From: an uncultured Lachnospiraceae bacterium
GTDB taxonomy: Bacteria; Bacillota; Clostridia; Lachnospirales; Lachnospiraceae
NCBI GenBank assembly: GCA_910589265.1
Contig: CAJUTQ010000031.1
Location: 1 to 23,265 of the forward strand
Length of the DNA: 23,265 nt
Direction of reading: 5' to 3'
Shown: positions 6,034 through 14,523 of the stretch, one piece after another
Layout: each line of letters begins with the position of its first letter
Numbering within the stretch: position 1 is the stretch's first letter
The notes under the pieces: generated by a model
Seen by the model: only the letters and a program-made list of their open reading frames with translations
Database searches by the model: none
What the model was told of the DNA's origin: nothing
Translations under genes and position numbers: made by a program

Positions 6034-6546
6034 TTATGCTTTTGCAATCTTTTTCTTTTCCTCTGTGTCCTTTTTAAACCTGACTTCCACACAGCCATAT
6101 TTTTCCCTGATATAGCTCATGGAAGCAGGTTTTGAGCTAAACTTGTGGAAATCGTCAAAATGCAGATACCACATCTGCTTCTGCCTTGCCCAGTGGAAGC
6201 CTAACTCTTTCAGTTCCTTTCGGTAGGCATAGCAGTTGGACACCCATATCCAGACACCAATAATCTCCACCTTGATCCCTTCAAACCTTGCAAGCTGCAT
6301 GACCTTTTCCCTGATCAGCTTGTCTTTCTGCCAGTCATAGGCCTGCTTCTGCTTGTCGGTTGCATCTTTGTATGTGTCCTTATGCTCAAAATCACTTTTC
6401 AGTCTCTTGAACAAAATGTCATACTCTGCATTGACTTCTTTGATGATATCCTCTGAACCGCCGTTATCAGGATGATGCTCCACAACAAGCCTCCTGTACA
6501 GCTTCCGCAGTTCCTCCAACGAATTAACATCTTTGAACCATTTCAT
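6034..6546 (-). CDS. J-domain (DnaJ-like) protein
   Basis: A 170-residue protein with an N-terminal J-domain. Residues 10-30 (LEELRKLYRRLVVEHHPDNG) carry the HPD tripeptide (25-27) needed to stimulate DnaK ATPase. It lacks the G/F-rich, zinc and substrate domains of true DnaJ. Instead, residues about 85-125 form a small module (VEIIGVWIWVSNCYAYRKEL...GFHWARQKQMWYLHF) seen in phage and integrative-element J-proteins. The ATG at 6546 follows AAAGGATGG and opens with MKWFKDVNSLEEL, so it is preferred over the GTG at 6564, which overlaps radC. It probably recruits host DnaK to remodel an element protein such as a replication initiator (inference). Confidence 0.8.
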   Translation of the reverse strand: MKWFKDVNSLEELRKLYRRLVVEHHPDNGGSEDIIKEVNAEYDILFKRLKSDFEHKDTYKDATDKQKQAYDWQKDKLIREKVMQLARFEGIKVEIIGVWIWVSNCYAYRKELKELGFHWARQKQMWYLHFDDFHKFSSKPASMSYIREKYGCVEVRFKKDTEEKKKIAKA

Positions 6547-6560
6547 AAAGCACCATCCTT

Positions 6561-7025
6561 TCACAATATCTCTGCTTCTTTAAAGCTCAAATAGGAATCG
6601 CCCCCAATGATGATATGGTCCGCAAGGGCTATGCCCATCAGTTTCCCAGCTTCCTTAACTTTTTTTGTTGCCTCCATATCTGATTCACTCGGCACGGCAC
6701 ATCCTGACGGGTGGTTATGGCAGAGGACGATCTGCACCGCCCCTGAAAGCAATGCCCTGATATAGACCTCCCTCGGTGAGATAAGGCTGACATTCACTGT
6801 CCCTTTGGAGATAAGGAATATCCCAAGGACCTTGCAGGAGCTGTTCATGGCGATCATGTAACAGTGCTCCTCCGCCATCTGCCCCATGTTCAGGAGCTTC
6901 CGCATCATCATTGCAATGCCTTTTGGGCTGTTCAGTTTCCCATCCTCATAATCCACCCCTTTTTCCTTTACCAGCATTGTCCTGTCATCTTCGGACAGTC
7001 TGGCTTCATAGAAGTTGATCTGCAT
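6561..7025 (-). CDS. radC: RadC-family JAB/MPN domain protein
   Basis: A 154-residue protein consisting almost only of the RadC/JAB (MPN+) domain. The metal-binding JAMM signature is complete: a glutamate at 52/53 (MAEEHCYM), H103-N-H105 within LCHNHPSG, and D116 in SESD. It lacks the N-terminal helix-hairpin-helix region of chromosomal RadC, as is usual for plasmid and genomic-island copies. The family is linked to DNA processing, but its real activity is unsettled. The start has AAGGGA upstream, and the stop is 15 bp from the J-domain start. Its place in a replication and repair array fits a role in element DNA metabolism. Confidence 0.85.
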   Translation of the reverse strand: MQINFYEARLSEDDRTMLVKEKGVDYEDGKLNSPKGIAMMMRKLLNMGQMAEEHCYMIAMNSSCKVLGIFLISKGTVNVSLISPREVYIRALLSGAVQIVLCHNHPSGCAVPSESDMEATKKVKEAGKLMGIALADHIIIGGDSYLSFKEAEIL

Positions 7026-7036
7026 ATTACAATCCC

Positions 7037-7600
7037 TTACCCTTTCTGTATCCTGAATCCTGTGATCTCAAGCACCTGACACCCAGTCCCAGCGACAGAC
7101 TGCTCCTCATCCACAAATTCAATCCTGTTGTATACATAGTCCTTCGCTTTCTCCAGACTGTCCATGTGCATAAGGTATCGGCCATTCTTGTGGATGCAGA
7201 TGTTATCCTCTCTGAACCACATCAGTTTATAGACCATCACCATGCCTGTGCTGTCTCCAATCTTTCTGATATGGAGTGTCATCTCGATGTCCTTCCTGCT
7301 TCCAGCCATGCAGATGTCGAAATCCTCCTCCAGACAGTGCTGGACCATCTCTCCGCATTTAGAGGTGCTGTCAGATACAAGGGTATGCCCCCTGCTCCCC
7401 CAGCTCCATGAAGAGATACCCCCATCTTTGTAGAACAGGGTGCAGGTCTGTGTCTCCCCTTTTGTGAGCCTGATCATCTCTTCATTGCCATTGAAGCATC
7501 CCAGAGCGATAAGGGCCATCCTGCTGTCAGGCTTCACTTTCAGGATTACACACTCCATGTTGTTTTCGATTATCTCCACATAGTCAGCCAATGTCTTCAT
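7037..7600 (-). CDS. Unknown 187-aa protein
   Basis: No family recognised. The ATG at 7600 (MKTLADYVEIIENN) is preceded by AAAGGATGG, the same ribosome site as the J-domain gene, so I prefer it to the upstream starts at 7639 and 7612. The protein looks like a beta-rich single domain (residues 15-140, with TCTLFYKDGGISSWSWGSRG in the middle) followed by a helix (SLEKAKDYVYNRIEF) and a short C-terminal strand region. Several cysteines are scattered without a zinc pattern. It is 12 bp upstream of radC and cotranscribed with it. Confidence 0.65.
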   Translation of the reverse strand: MKTLADYVEIIENNMECVILKVKPDSRMALIALGCFNGNEEMIRLTKGETQTCTLFYKDGGISSWSWGSRGHTLVSDSTSKCGEMVQHCLEEDFDICMAGSRKDIEMTLHIRKIGDSTGMVMVYKLMWFREDNICIHKNGRYLMHMDSLEKAKDYVYNRIEFVDEEQSVAGTGCQVLEITGFRIQKG

Positions 7601-7628
7601 ATGAACTACCATCCTTTCCTTTGATAAA

Positions 7629-7652
7629 GGGGCAGACATTCCTGCCTGCCCC
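7629..7652 (-). promoter_or_regulatory. Leader hairpin upstream of 7037-7600
   Basis: GGGGCAG (7629-7635) and CTGCCCC (7646-7652) form a 7-bp GC stem with a 10-nt loop, 16 nt upstream of the ribosome site of the gene starting at 7600. Read leftward it is followed by TTTATC. It may be a weak attenuator in the 110-bp gap after the DUF262 gene. Confidence 0.4.
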
Positions 7653-7709
7653 TGTCCTGTGGCTCATATAACCGCCACGCCTCTATATGAAATTTTTATG
7701 CAGGCTGTA

Positions 7710-9104
7710 TCATTCCTCTGCATCCACAGGAAGACCACCTTCCCCTGTTTCGGGAGGTTCAGGGCCATCTTTACAATGCCCTGCATCTTCTTCCTGAATT
7801 TCAGGGGTATCCTCCTGTGCTATGGGAGCATCTGCACACTTCTGAACAACAGATATTTCTCCCTGTTCCTCTGAATCAGATTCTTCCTGTTCCAATAATG
7901 GCTGTTCTTCCTCCTGCTCTGTATTTTCCGCATCAGGGGCATCGCCGCCCTCCTTTTCTTCCAGCACAGGATCAGCTTCCAATGAAGATTCCTTTTCCCT
8001 TTCTTCTTTTATAAGGGCAATCTTTTCCTCCACTTCCGCCACCATGTCTTTCAGTTCTTCTGGAATCTCAATCTCATGGTAGAGGCAGAAGCTCTTAACC
8101 ATAACCGCCAGTCTCCCGTTGACCTTTTCCAATTTCGTGGAGCCTGTTGAGCAGAACAGCTTGTAGTCCTCAAACAGGGAATCTTCCTCTGTGAAGAACT
8201 CCCACCACTGCCGCAGATACATAGGCTTTACTATCCCTGCATCCATTGCCACATCAGCAAGGTAAATCAGCATGGGGATGTTAATCTTCTTAAGCTGTTT
8301 GTTCTTTTCAGGAAAGGCATCCGTCAGGTATTCGATTGCAGACCTGAGTGTGACAATCTGCTTATCACTGTAGCTCTCCCTTATGCTTTCCGAATATTCC
8401 AAAATGGAATTTTCCGAAAAATCTTTCAGTTCAAAACCACTCACATAGTTGGTGTCAAGGAGCATCATAGCCTGTAACAGGCATCTCTGGTCATCGCTTG
8501 CTTTTAACTGTGCCCCTGTAAAGCTGCAGCTCACCGAAAAGAATCTGGATTCCAGAATCTCGCTGACAATCCCTGCCAGCTCCACACCAATCTTAGCCTT
8601 CGCAATCTGTGATTTTGTGAGTGCCGTGCTGTTGTTCAGTCGGAAGAAGATTTCCTCTATCTCCCGATTGCCGCAGTCCTCAAATGCAATGATTTCAAAC
8701 TTGTATCTTTTGATTTCATACTGCACAGGCTCTTCCAAATCACAGAAATACTTCCCAGCAATCGGATACTCTGTGTCCTCAACAATAATGTTAGGAATAT
8801 TATCATCCAAGGGAAAATCTCCCCAGATATAAGACAGTGTGCTTGTGAGCCTCTGCTTGCCGTCCATAACATAATAATTAAAGATGGGCTTCTTCTTTTC
8901 ATCCACCTGCTCGCTGTCCTCCCGAAGCACATAAATGTTGGGCACAGGGTAGTTGGCAAGCATGGAATGGATAAGAAGCGATTTCTGTGCATGTGTCCAA
9001 ATCTCCGATTTTCGCTGTATCGGGTGGTCAAAGGAAAGCACCTTCTTGTCCTTGTGCATCTTCTCTATGTTTGCGACTGTCCATGATAATTTTGTCCTGT
9101 TCAT
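7710..9104 (-). CDS. DUF262 (ParB/Srx-superfamily) protein with acidic tail
   Basis: A 464-residue protein with an N-terminal DUF262 domain, the ParB-like fold also used in GmrSD-type restriction proteins. The hallmarks are IQRKSEIWTHAQKSLLIHSM (29-48), YPVPNIYV and the catalytic-type signature MDGKQRLTS (about 80-88). The middle is helical. From about residue 355 the tail is highly acidic and E/P/Q-rich, probably disordered, which can bind basic proteins or mimic DNA. No GmrD-type HNH (DUF1524) partner is visible, so a maintenance or regulatory role is as likely as defence. The ATG at 9104 follows GGAAGGAG. The 34-residue extension to 9206 lacks a ribosome site. The 105-bp gap after ssb contains a small hairpin (TGTGA/TCACA). 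Confidence 0.8.
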   Translation of the reverse strand: MNRTKLSWTVANIEKMHKDKKVLSFDHPIQRKSEIWTHAQKSLLIHSMLANYPVPNIYVLREDSEQVDEKKKPIFNYYVMDGKQRLTSTLSYIWGDFPLDDNIPNIIVEDTEYPIAGKYFCDLEEPVQYEIKRYKFEIIAFEDCGNREIEEIFFRLNNSTALTKSQIAKAKIGVELAGIVSEILESRFFSVSCSFTGAQLKASDDQRCLLQAMMLLDTNYVSGFELKDFSENSILEYSESIRESYSDKQIVTLRSAIEYLTDAFPEKNKQLKKINIPMLIYLADVAMDAGIVKPMYLRQWWEFFTEEDSLFEDYKLFCSTGSTKLEKVNGRLAVMVKSFCLYHEIEIPEELKDMVAEVEEKIALIKEEREKESSLEADPVLEEKEGGDAPDAENTEQEEEQPLLEQEESDSEEQGEISVVQKCADAPIAQEDTPEIQEEDAGHCKDGPEPPETGEGGLPVDAEE

Positions 9105-9209
9105 AAAAATTTCTCCTTCCGAAAATAAAAATATGGAACCAATGCCTGTGACAGTATCACAGCACCGCTCCCATTCCTGTAAATATCCTATATAGTTGTA
9201 ATGCACTGC

Positions 9210-9617
9210 CTATCTGAAAGGCAGTTCCTCATCCAAATCATCGGGGATGTTCATAAATCCCTGGCCATCATAGGGCATAGGGGAATCTTCCTTTCTGCCA
9301 CAGTATTCGATCTCCTTTACGAAACATTCGAGAGTGTAGACTTTCTTCCCCTCTTTATTGGTATAGCTCCCGCTCTGCATCTTTCCGCAAAGAAGAATCT
9401 CCTTGCCTTTACAGAGGTTTGCTTCCGCAATCTCCCCCAGCTTCCCCATGCATATACAGGGGATAAAATTCGCTGGATAGTTGCCATCTTCTCCTTTTGC
9501 CCTCTCCCTGTCCTCAACGGCAAGTGTAAACCTTGCTATGCAGACAGGCTCGCTGCTGGTTGTATACCGCACATCGGGATCCCTTGTTAATCTGCCTTTT
9601 AAAATTACCTTATTCAT
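9210..9617 (-). CDS. ssb: Single-stranded DNA-binding protein
   Basis: A 135-residue SSB with the bacterial OB-fold. MNKVILKGRLTRDPDVRYT (1-19) is the classic start. VCIARFTLAVEDR (about 25-37), FIPCICMGKLGEIAEANLCKG (about 51-71) and the GKMQSGSYTNKEGKKVYTLE strand pair follow. The tail DEELPFR is a variant of the acidic DDxLPF tip that recruits repair and replication proteins. The ATG (9617) has GGAGGGG upstream and overlaps the stop of the preceding gene by 8 nt (ATGAATAA), indicating translational coupling. It is shorter than typical chromosomal SSB, as in plasmid or phage copies. It presumably protects ssDNA made by the element's own helicase and primase. Confidence 0.92.
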   Translation of the reverse strand: MNKVILKGRLTRDPDVRYTTSSEPVCIARFTLAVEDRERAKGEDGNYPANFIPCICMGKLGEIAEANLCKGKEILLCGKMQSGSYTNKEGKKVYTLECFVKEIEYCGRKEDSPMPYDGQGFMNIPDDLDEELPFR

Positions 9618-10581
9618 AGTCCATCCCCTCCTGCATTGTGATTTTCCCTGTCTCCCTGACAAACAGGTATGGATGGTCTGAAAGGATTTCATCGGGCATG
9701 ACCGCCGTTCTGTTGGCCTCACAGATCATCTGTGACATTCCCCCATAGCTTTCCACTTTATCCATCGGCATCAGTATAGTTTCATGCACACTGCTAGGGA
9801 TGATGCAGATGTCACAGCCCCATTCCTCCGAAATCTTTTTCAGGAGGTTTTTGTAAAGGATACATCCATTCCCATGGATCTTGTATCTGTTGGTCAGCAC
9901 ATACATGGGGAACCTGTTGTCATCTGCTTCTTCCACTCCCCACAGGCCTTCCAGCAGTTCCTTTTCCCCTTCACTGTCCATAAGCTTCTGGAGCACTTCT
10001 TTCATATTCAGGAAACTGCACCCCATCAGTTCAGGGGTGTTCCTGAAAGCTGTGGTATGCAGTTCATCCTCTGTTACTTTCCATAAATCCAGATGGCTGT
10101 TATGGATAAGTATGGATGCACCGCCCCCATCATTCACCCCCAGAAAACATTCATACACAATGGCGAGGTCAAGGAATTTCCTGTGCGGAATATCATTCAG
10201 GAGTTCCCTGTTCCTGTCGAAATTGACAAGTTTGAATATGATCCTCTCTTTCACTTTCTTCCAATCTGTGAAAAGGGAGATGTCAAGCCTTTTTTCTGTC
10301 CTGCTTTCCCGATAGACCTGCAGTATAGCCTCTTCAATTTCAACAAGGGAAACCCCATTCCTGTACCTGTCATAGAATCCCTCCATGTAAATGTTGGGGT
10401 GCAGGTTTGTATCCTGCTCCGTGATGACTAAGGCTTTCAGCTTTGTATCATTGTTTTTGGTGACATCGTTCAAATAAACAAGGAAGCTGTCGCCAAGCCT
10501 CCTTTGTATGTCGATCCTGACAGATATACAGAATCCATCAAATGACATACAATCCCTTTCTTTAAAATCTTTTCCCTGCAT
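9610..10581 (-). CDS. DUF5688-like protein
   Basis: A 323-residue protein matching, from memory, the DUF5688 family that is frequent in Lachnospiraceae mobile elements. Function unknown. Recognisable parts are GVSLVEIEEAILQVYRE (about 75-91), the region LNDIPHRKFLDLAIVYECFL (about 127-146), NDGGGASILIHNSHLDLWKV (about 149-168), NTPELMGCSF and the late block ICIIPSSVHETILMP (about 260-275). The ATG at 10581 is preceded by GGAAGGAGAAATTTTT, identical to the leader of the DUF262 gene. It is the first gene of its transcription unit, with a probable promoter near 10736, and overlaps ssb by 8 nt. It is rare to see the family in such close coupling with ssb. Confidence 0.7.
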   Translation of the reverse strand: MQGKDFKERDCMSFDGFCISVRIDIQRRLGDSFLVYLNDVTKNNDTKLKALVITEQDTNLHPNIYMEGFYDRYRNGVSLVEIEEAILQVYRESRTEKRLDISLFTDWKKVKERIIFKLVNFDRNRELLNDIPHRKFLDLAIVYECFLGVNDGGGASILIHNSHLDLWKVTEDELHTTAFRNTPELMGCSFLNMKEVLQKLMDSEGEKELLEGLWGVEEADDNRFPMYVLTNRYKIHGNGCILYKNLLKKISEEWGCDICIIPSSVHETILMPMDKVESYGGMSQMICEANRTAVMPDEILSDHPYLFVRETGKITMQEGMDYE

Positions 10582-10642
10582 AAAAATTTCTCCTTCCTGT
10601 GCTTTGCACATAAAATATCTGGCTCATGCCATCACCTTTAGC

Positions 10643-10699
10643 AACCTGTCAATGTAAACCTGTAAAACTGCAACCTGTCTCTCTGCTGTCTTAACCTGT
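10643..10699. repeat. Four AACCTGT (ACAGGTT) direct repeats
   Basis: AACCTGT occurs at 10643, 10657, 10672 and 10693, with start-to-start spacing of 14, 15 and 21 bp. The cluster lies between the probable promoter (10736-10741) and the first gene of the DUF5688-ssb unit. This iteron-like arrangement could bind a regulator or an initiator protein. Related TTTACAGG copies occur upstream of the gene at 15919-17325 (about 17503 and 17535). Confidence 0.5.
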
Positions 10700-10735
10700 T
10701 TTAAGGACTTCCATCCTTATTTTCATTGACCATAG

Positions 10736-10741
10736 ATTATA
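10736..10741 (-). promoter_or_regulatory. Probable -10 box of the DUF5688-ssb operon
   Basis: A TATAAT on the minus strand in the context GTCTATAAT, the same context as the -10 box at 3807-3812. No good -35 is visible (TTATAT at 17 bp). It places the transcript start near 10729, upstream of the ACAGGTT repeats. Confidence 0.4.
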
Positions 10742-10769
10742 GACAAGAAGAAGAAAAATATAATAAAAA

Positions 10770-10926
10770 GAAAATATGCCCCTAAAAAAGAAAAAGTGGA
10801 GTTGTGCATTATTGGATGTGAAATACCAATCAAAAGAAAAATATATATCTGTTTTCTTTTACCGAGTGAATCACTTTCCATCTATATGCTACCTATCTTT
10901 TTCTTTTTAAGAGGCATATTTTTTCC
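10770..10926. repeat. Palindromic element B (about 157 bp)
   Basis: The left arm AAAATATGCCCCTAAAAAAG (from 10771) continues into AAAAAG. The right arm CTTTTTCTTTTTAAGAGGCA (from 10897) continues into TATTTTTT. The two match at about 24 of 26 positions as inverted repeats. Inside is a second pair, CAAAAGAAAA and TTTTCTTTT. Read backwards, its first 75 bp are nearly identical to element C (17625-17786), for instance AGCATATAGATGGAAAGTGA. It lies 20 bp beyond the primase stop codon and may also act as a very large terminator hairpin. Confidence 0.7.
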
Positions 10927-10945
10927 AATTAAAAAGTATTGTTTT

Positions 10946-12133
10946 TTATCCAAATACCCTTGATTTCCAATAATCATTTATATCATGGAACTCTTGCGGA
11001 TAATCTAATGCCACATAATCATATTTCTGGTTCTTCAGCAGATTCTGGTTGTATGCTTCAAAGAATCCTTTTAATTCCCCTACCGCTTTTCTGCCAGCAT
11101 CATCATGGTCAAAGCAGATGACAAACCTCTCATTGCGGTGAGGAACATGTTCCTCCAACAGATAATGGGTCAGGGATTTTAAGTTTGCAATGCTGTTAAG
11201 CGATATGCTCTTTATCCCATTCATGGAACAGGACAAAGCATCTTCCATACCCTCACAGATGTAAATATCATTGTTCTTATTATGCTCCATCCCCTTTGTG
11301 ATAAAGTTAAAATCAGAAGCTCCTAATGCCCTTTTTGTATGGCTTCCGTCAAAGCTTTTCTGTATCGCCATGTGTCTTTCTGTATCCATATAGAACTGGT
11401 CAAGACACAAATCATCTTCATCATCAGCTTCGTAGTCAACAAGGTAAATAATACTATTCACACCTTCCCAATAGTTATGCTTAATCTGTATTCTGTTCGC
11501 TCTCAGGATGGGAGCAATCCCCTTATAAAATCTGCCTTTGGTCTTTATCTCATTCAACCGATTGATTTCATTTTGGTCTGTCTCTGTCCGCAATGCTTTG
11601 TCAACGTTCTGTGCTGTATGGATTTCTCCATCATAAATGTAGGAATCATAAAGGATTATCCCTCTGCCATGGAGATAATTTAATTCATATCCTGTAAGTG
11701 GTCTGCTGTTGCCGACTATCATTTCATAGGGAGTGACATTGTTACCATTACTGGCTTGACTGCTCTTATTACCGCCAAACTGATAACCACAAGCCTGACT
11801 ACTACTGTTATTTATCACCGCATTACCGCCACTCCCCTTTGCCATATCTTCCAGCTTTAGGATTTCCTCTACCGCTTTATAGAATGGTACTACCCTTCCA
11901 TTGACTTTTTCACACAAGCACTGGTATAGATCAATGGTATCAAAAGTCTCTCCGCATCCAAAGCACTTACAGGTATTCCTTGATTCCGAAAATGCACAGC
12001 TCGGTGTACTGTCATTATGGTTGGGGTGTGGGCATCTGATTCTGCCATACCTGTCTTTCTCCCAATTAAATTCCTCAAAAATAATGTTTATGTCCACTGC
12101 TTTCGCAGCCTTTATTGTTTCTCTGTCAATCAT
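10946..12133 (-). CDS. DNA primase with CHC2 zinc finger and Toprim domain
   Basis: A 395-residue primase of plasmid or phage type that makes RNA primers on ssDNA. The N-terminal zinc finger CPHPNHNDSTPS...CKCFGCG (about 34-60) is CHC2-like, with altered spacing after the first cysteine. A Q/S/N/G-rich linker follows (about 108-138). The Toprim core shows the glutamate block YICEGMEDALS (about residues 286-296) and the metal-binding DHD in VICFDHDDAGRKA (about 334-346). The ATG at 12133 follows GGGAGGAAA, so the upstream extension to 12217 is rejected. It is shorter than DnaG and has no C-terminal helicase-binding domain. It follows the helicase gene by 40 bp and should act with it. Confidence 0.88.
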   Translation of the reverse strand: MIDRETIKAAKAVDINIIFEEFNWEKDRYGRIRCPHPNHNDSTPSCAFSESRNTCKCFGCGETFDTIDLYQCLCEKVNGRVVPFYKAVEEILKLEDMAKGSGGNAVINNSSSQACGYQFGGNKSSQASNGNNVTPYEMIVGNSRPLTGYELNYLHGRGIILYDSYIYDGEIHTAQNVDKALRTETDQNEINRLNEIKTKGRFYKGIAPILRANRIQIKHNYWEGVNSIIYLVDYEADDEDDLCLDQFYMDTERHMAIQKSFDGSHTKRALGASDFNFITKGMEHNKNNDIYICEGMEDALSCSMNGIKSISLNSIANLKSLTHYLLEEHVPHRNERFVICFDHDDAGRKAVGELKGFFEAYNQNLLKNQKYDYVALDYPQEFHDINDYWKSRVFG

Positions 12134-12173
12134 ATATAATTTCCTCCCATTAAACAAATTTTCTGCCTTTCTT

Positions 12174-14510
12174 TTATCTGAAATCTGATTTCTCAATCGT
12201 AAAAATATCCTTTTCATCGGTTTTCAGTTGGCTGCGGATTACATCAGCCCCTTTGGACTTGTACATATTTTTCAGCATCTTTTTCACCCTGGTCACAGCC
12301 CCCTTTTCATTAAGAGACAGGGATTCTTTCGGATAAGCTTCTTTATAAAATCTTATTATCTCCCCTGCCAGTGCATCTGTGATGGTGTAGCATCCGCACC
12401 CTTTCTGTTTTAGATAACAGTATACAGCCACCTGTAAGGTATCTTTTATCCCTTTGTGATACAGGGGAATAGCCGATGCATCCATCCCGTCAAACTTTTC
12501 AAGCATCTTGTTTGAGATAATCAAGTTATAAGCATTTTTGTACTTTGTCACTTTTCCTTTCGATTTGGAGCTGACCATCACACGGAGTATATTCTCTTTT
12601 GACATATGCAGTTTTTCAAGGCTTTTCATCAGCTCTGCCAGATACCCTGTTCTCCTGATTCTTGAAAGATTGCCGCTGTGATGTATGTCCGATGTATATT
12701 TGTTTTCCTCCCACTTTACGATTGCATTATAATACGCTTCCTCACAGACCACTTCCTGCCTGACATATTCCAGCCCATCCCAGAGATTATTTCTGTCATA
12801 ATCCCTTTTCTCTTTCCCTGTCGCAGTCTCCACAAAATCAACCCTGACCTTCATTCTGGCTTCCAGCTCCTCTTTCAGCCTGTCTGCATGGTAAAGGTAC
12901 TGCCTCTGGTACTGGTCGTAGCTCACCATATACAGGAGCCTGTAATCTACCCTGATTTCCCCATCCTCATATTTCAGGCAGTCTTTCAGCCTTTTCTGGG
13001 CTTCAATGCCTGCAAGTGCCATAACCTCCATCAGTTCATTGTCATCCAGCTCCAAACCCTCCATTTCATCATCAGTCAGGTTTCCTGTCCTCTGGTTTTC
13101 ATCCCTTACCTTTGCAAAGGCATCCGCATATCTCTGGAGGGTGGCTGTTACCTCTTTGGCAGCCCTGTAATTTGATTTCAAAATACCCATCAAAGGACTG
13201 AACCCTGCCCCGTTAAAAAATACAGGCTGTGAATCCATGCCGTAAGTAGCCTCCCCACTGTTCTCCGTGGATCTGATATATAGATTTCTTATCACTTTTC
13301 CACCGTATAAATCCAGCTTCACCTTATATTTTCCACATGGGATGCCATCCATCTGTGCGGTATCTTTTATGACCGCCATACCATTCTCCAGCACAACATT
13401 ATGGAACTCGCATATCTTATTCCCCTCCCCATCTAAAAGGTATGCTTCATTTGCCTTTGGTTTTGGCAGTATGACCTTTGCGCACTCAATATGAGATGTG
13501 ACAGTCCTCCTCGCCCTGTTGAAAAACTGCTCGATACTGTCAACGCTCATGTTCCAGTCAGGAAAGGCCGCTATCATCTGCAAATTCGACGGATAGGAAG
13601 TCACATTGATTCCAACCTCTGAAACACTGGTAGTAAGAATCCCCTTAAGTGGGGAGTTTTGGATTGTCTCCCTGTCTACAATGGAATTATACAGGTCACT
13701 GTCCTTTTCCTCGCTTGTGAGCACCCCATAGGATGGCAGGTAATTTTTCACCAAATTTCCAATGCGTTTCGTGCTATTGAGCCTGACGAATGGGAAGTGT
13801 TTATCCAGGTCTATCTCCTTTATATATTCAACCACATCATCCACGAACTCAATCTCAATCCTGTCCATCACAGGCCGATAGCTGTCGCTCTCAAACTCAA
13901 TGCACTTATCGCACCGAAACAGGGGCATGGGGGCTGGTGTGGCTGTCAGCAGTATCGCACTGTCATAAAAATTCTGCTCAATGCCCGATATGATCCCTTT
14001 CATGGCATATTCCCTGAACTTATGCTGTGTCACCAGAAAATGGCACTCGTCAAGGATGAGCACATACCTTTCCTTAACCCCAAGGGCTTTCTGCTTCCTG
14101 ATATAGTCCTGTACCTTGTCCAGTTTTTCATAAGTGGTCGCCGTAATCTTTTTGCTGGTATAGAACATGTCGCCGCCGACCATGGCCCTGACATCAGGGA
14201 TGTTCCCTGTCTGCTGTACTGTGTTCACCGTCGGAAGTGCTATGAATACCTTGCAGTCCTTATCCTGCTTTACTACCTTTTTCGCCACATCTGCCAGTGT
14301 CCTGCTTTTCCCTGAACCTGTGGGGGCAACCACAAGTGTAATGCCCTTATTTGTCATTGCATCCTCTAATGCTTTGACATTATCAGGGTTATCCGCAATG
14401 TACCTGTCATATTTTCTTGTCTCCACATCCCTGCAGTAATGGCTGTCATTATAGAACAGCTTCCTGATTTGGGGAGACATCTCCCTGATCAAGTCTGCCC
14501 TCATTCCCAT
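12174..14510 (-). CDS. SF2 DEAH-like helicase, probable replication helicase
   Basis: A 778-residue superfamily 2 helicase. Motif I VVAPTGSGKSRTL (60-72), motif II LILDECHF (151-158, a DECH version of DEAD/DEAH), motif III LLTATPAP (188-195) and an arginine-rich motif VI region QFFNRARRT (about 325-333) are all present, so the ATPase core should be active. After about residue 440 the sequence is a long, mostly helical C-terminal half of unknown function (LKTDEKDIFTIEKSDF at the end). The start has AGGAGGATATT before ATG. Helicases of this architecture occur beside primase in phages and plasmids. Here it is followed directly by primase and preceded by an unknown 312-aa protein in the same unit. 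The substrate and polarity cannot be told. Confidence 0.85.
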   Translation of the reverse strand: MGMRADLIREMSPQIRKLFYNDSHYCRDVETRKYDRYIADNPDNVKALEDAMTNKGITLVVAPTGSGKSRTLADVAKKVVKQDKDCKVFIALPTVNTVQQTGNIPDVRAMVGGDMFYTSKKITATTYEKLDKVQDYIRKQKALGVKERYVLILDECHFLVTQHKFREYAMKGIISGIEQNFYDSAILLTATPAPMPLFRCDKCIEFESDSYRPVMDRIEIEFVDDVVEYIKEIDLDKHFPFVRLNSTKRIGNLVKNYLPSYGVLTSEEKDSDLYNSIVDRETIQNSPLKGILTTSVSEVGINVTSYPSNLQMIAAFPDWNMSVDSIEQFFNRARRTVTSHIECAKVILPKPKANEAYLLDGEGNKICEFHNVVLENGMAVIKDTAQMDGIPCGKYKVKLDLYGGKVIRNLYIRSTENSGEATYGMDSQPVFFNGAGFSPLMGILKSNYRAAKEVTATLQRYADAFAKVRDENQRTGNLTDDEMEGLELDDNELMEVMALAGIEAQKRLKDCLKYEDGEIRVDYRLLYMVSYDQYQRQYLYHADRLKEELEARMKVRVDFVETATGKEKRDYDRNNLWDGLEYVRQEVVCEEAYYNAIVKWEENKYTSDIHHSGNLSRIRRTGYLAELMKSLEKLHMSKENILRVMVSSKSKGKVTKYKNAYNLIISNKMLEKFDGMDASAIPLYHKGIKDTLQVAVYCYLKQKGCGCYTITDALAGEIIRFYKEAYPKESLSLNEKGAVTRVKKMLKNMYKSKGADVIRSQLKTDEKDIFTIEKSDFR

Positions 14511-14523
14511 AATATCCTCCTTT

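Noticed and set aside
12678..13175. A 165-codon plus-strand frame
   Set aside because: It lies wholly inside the helicase gene on the opposite strand, with no start signal and no recognisable domain.
13659..14315. A 218-codon frame on the plus strand
   Set aside because: It is antisense to the conserved helicase motifs, has no ribosome site and a composition typical of a reverse-frame shadow.
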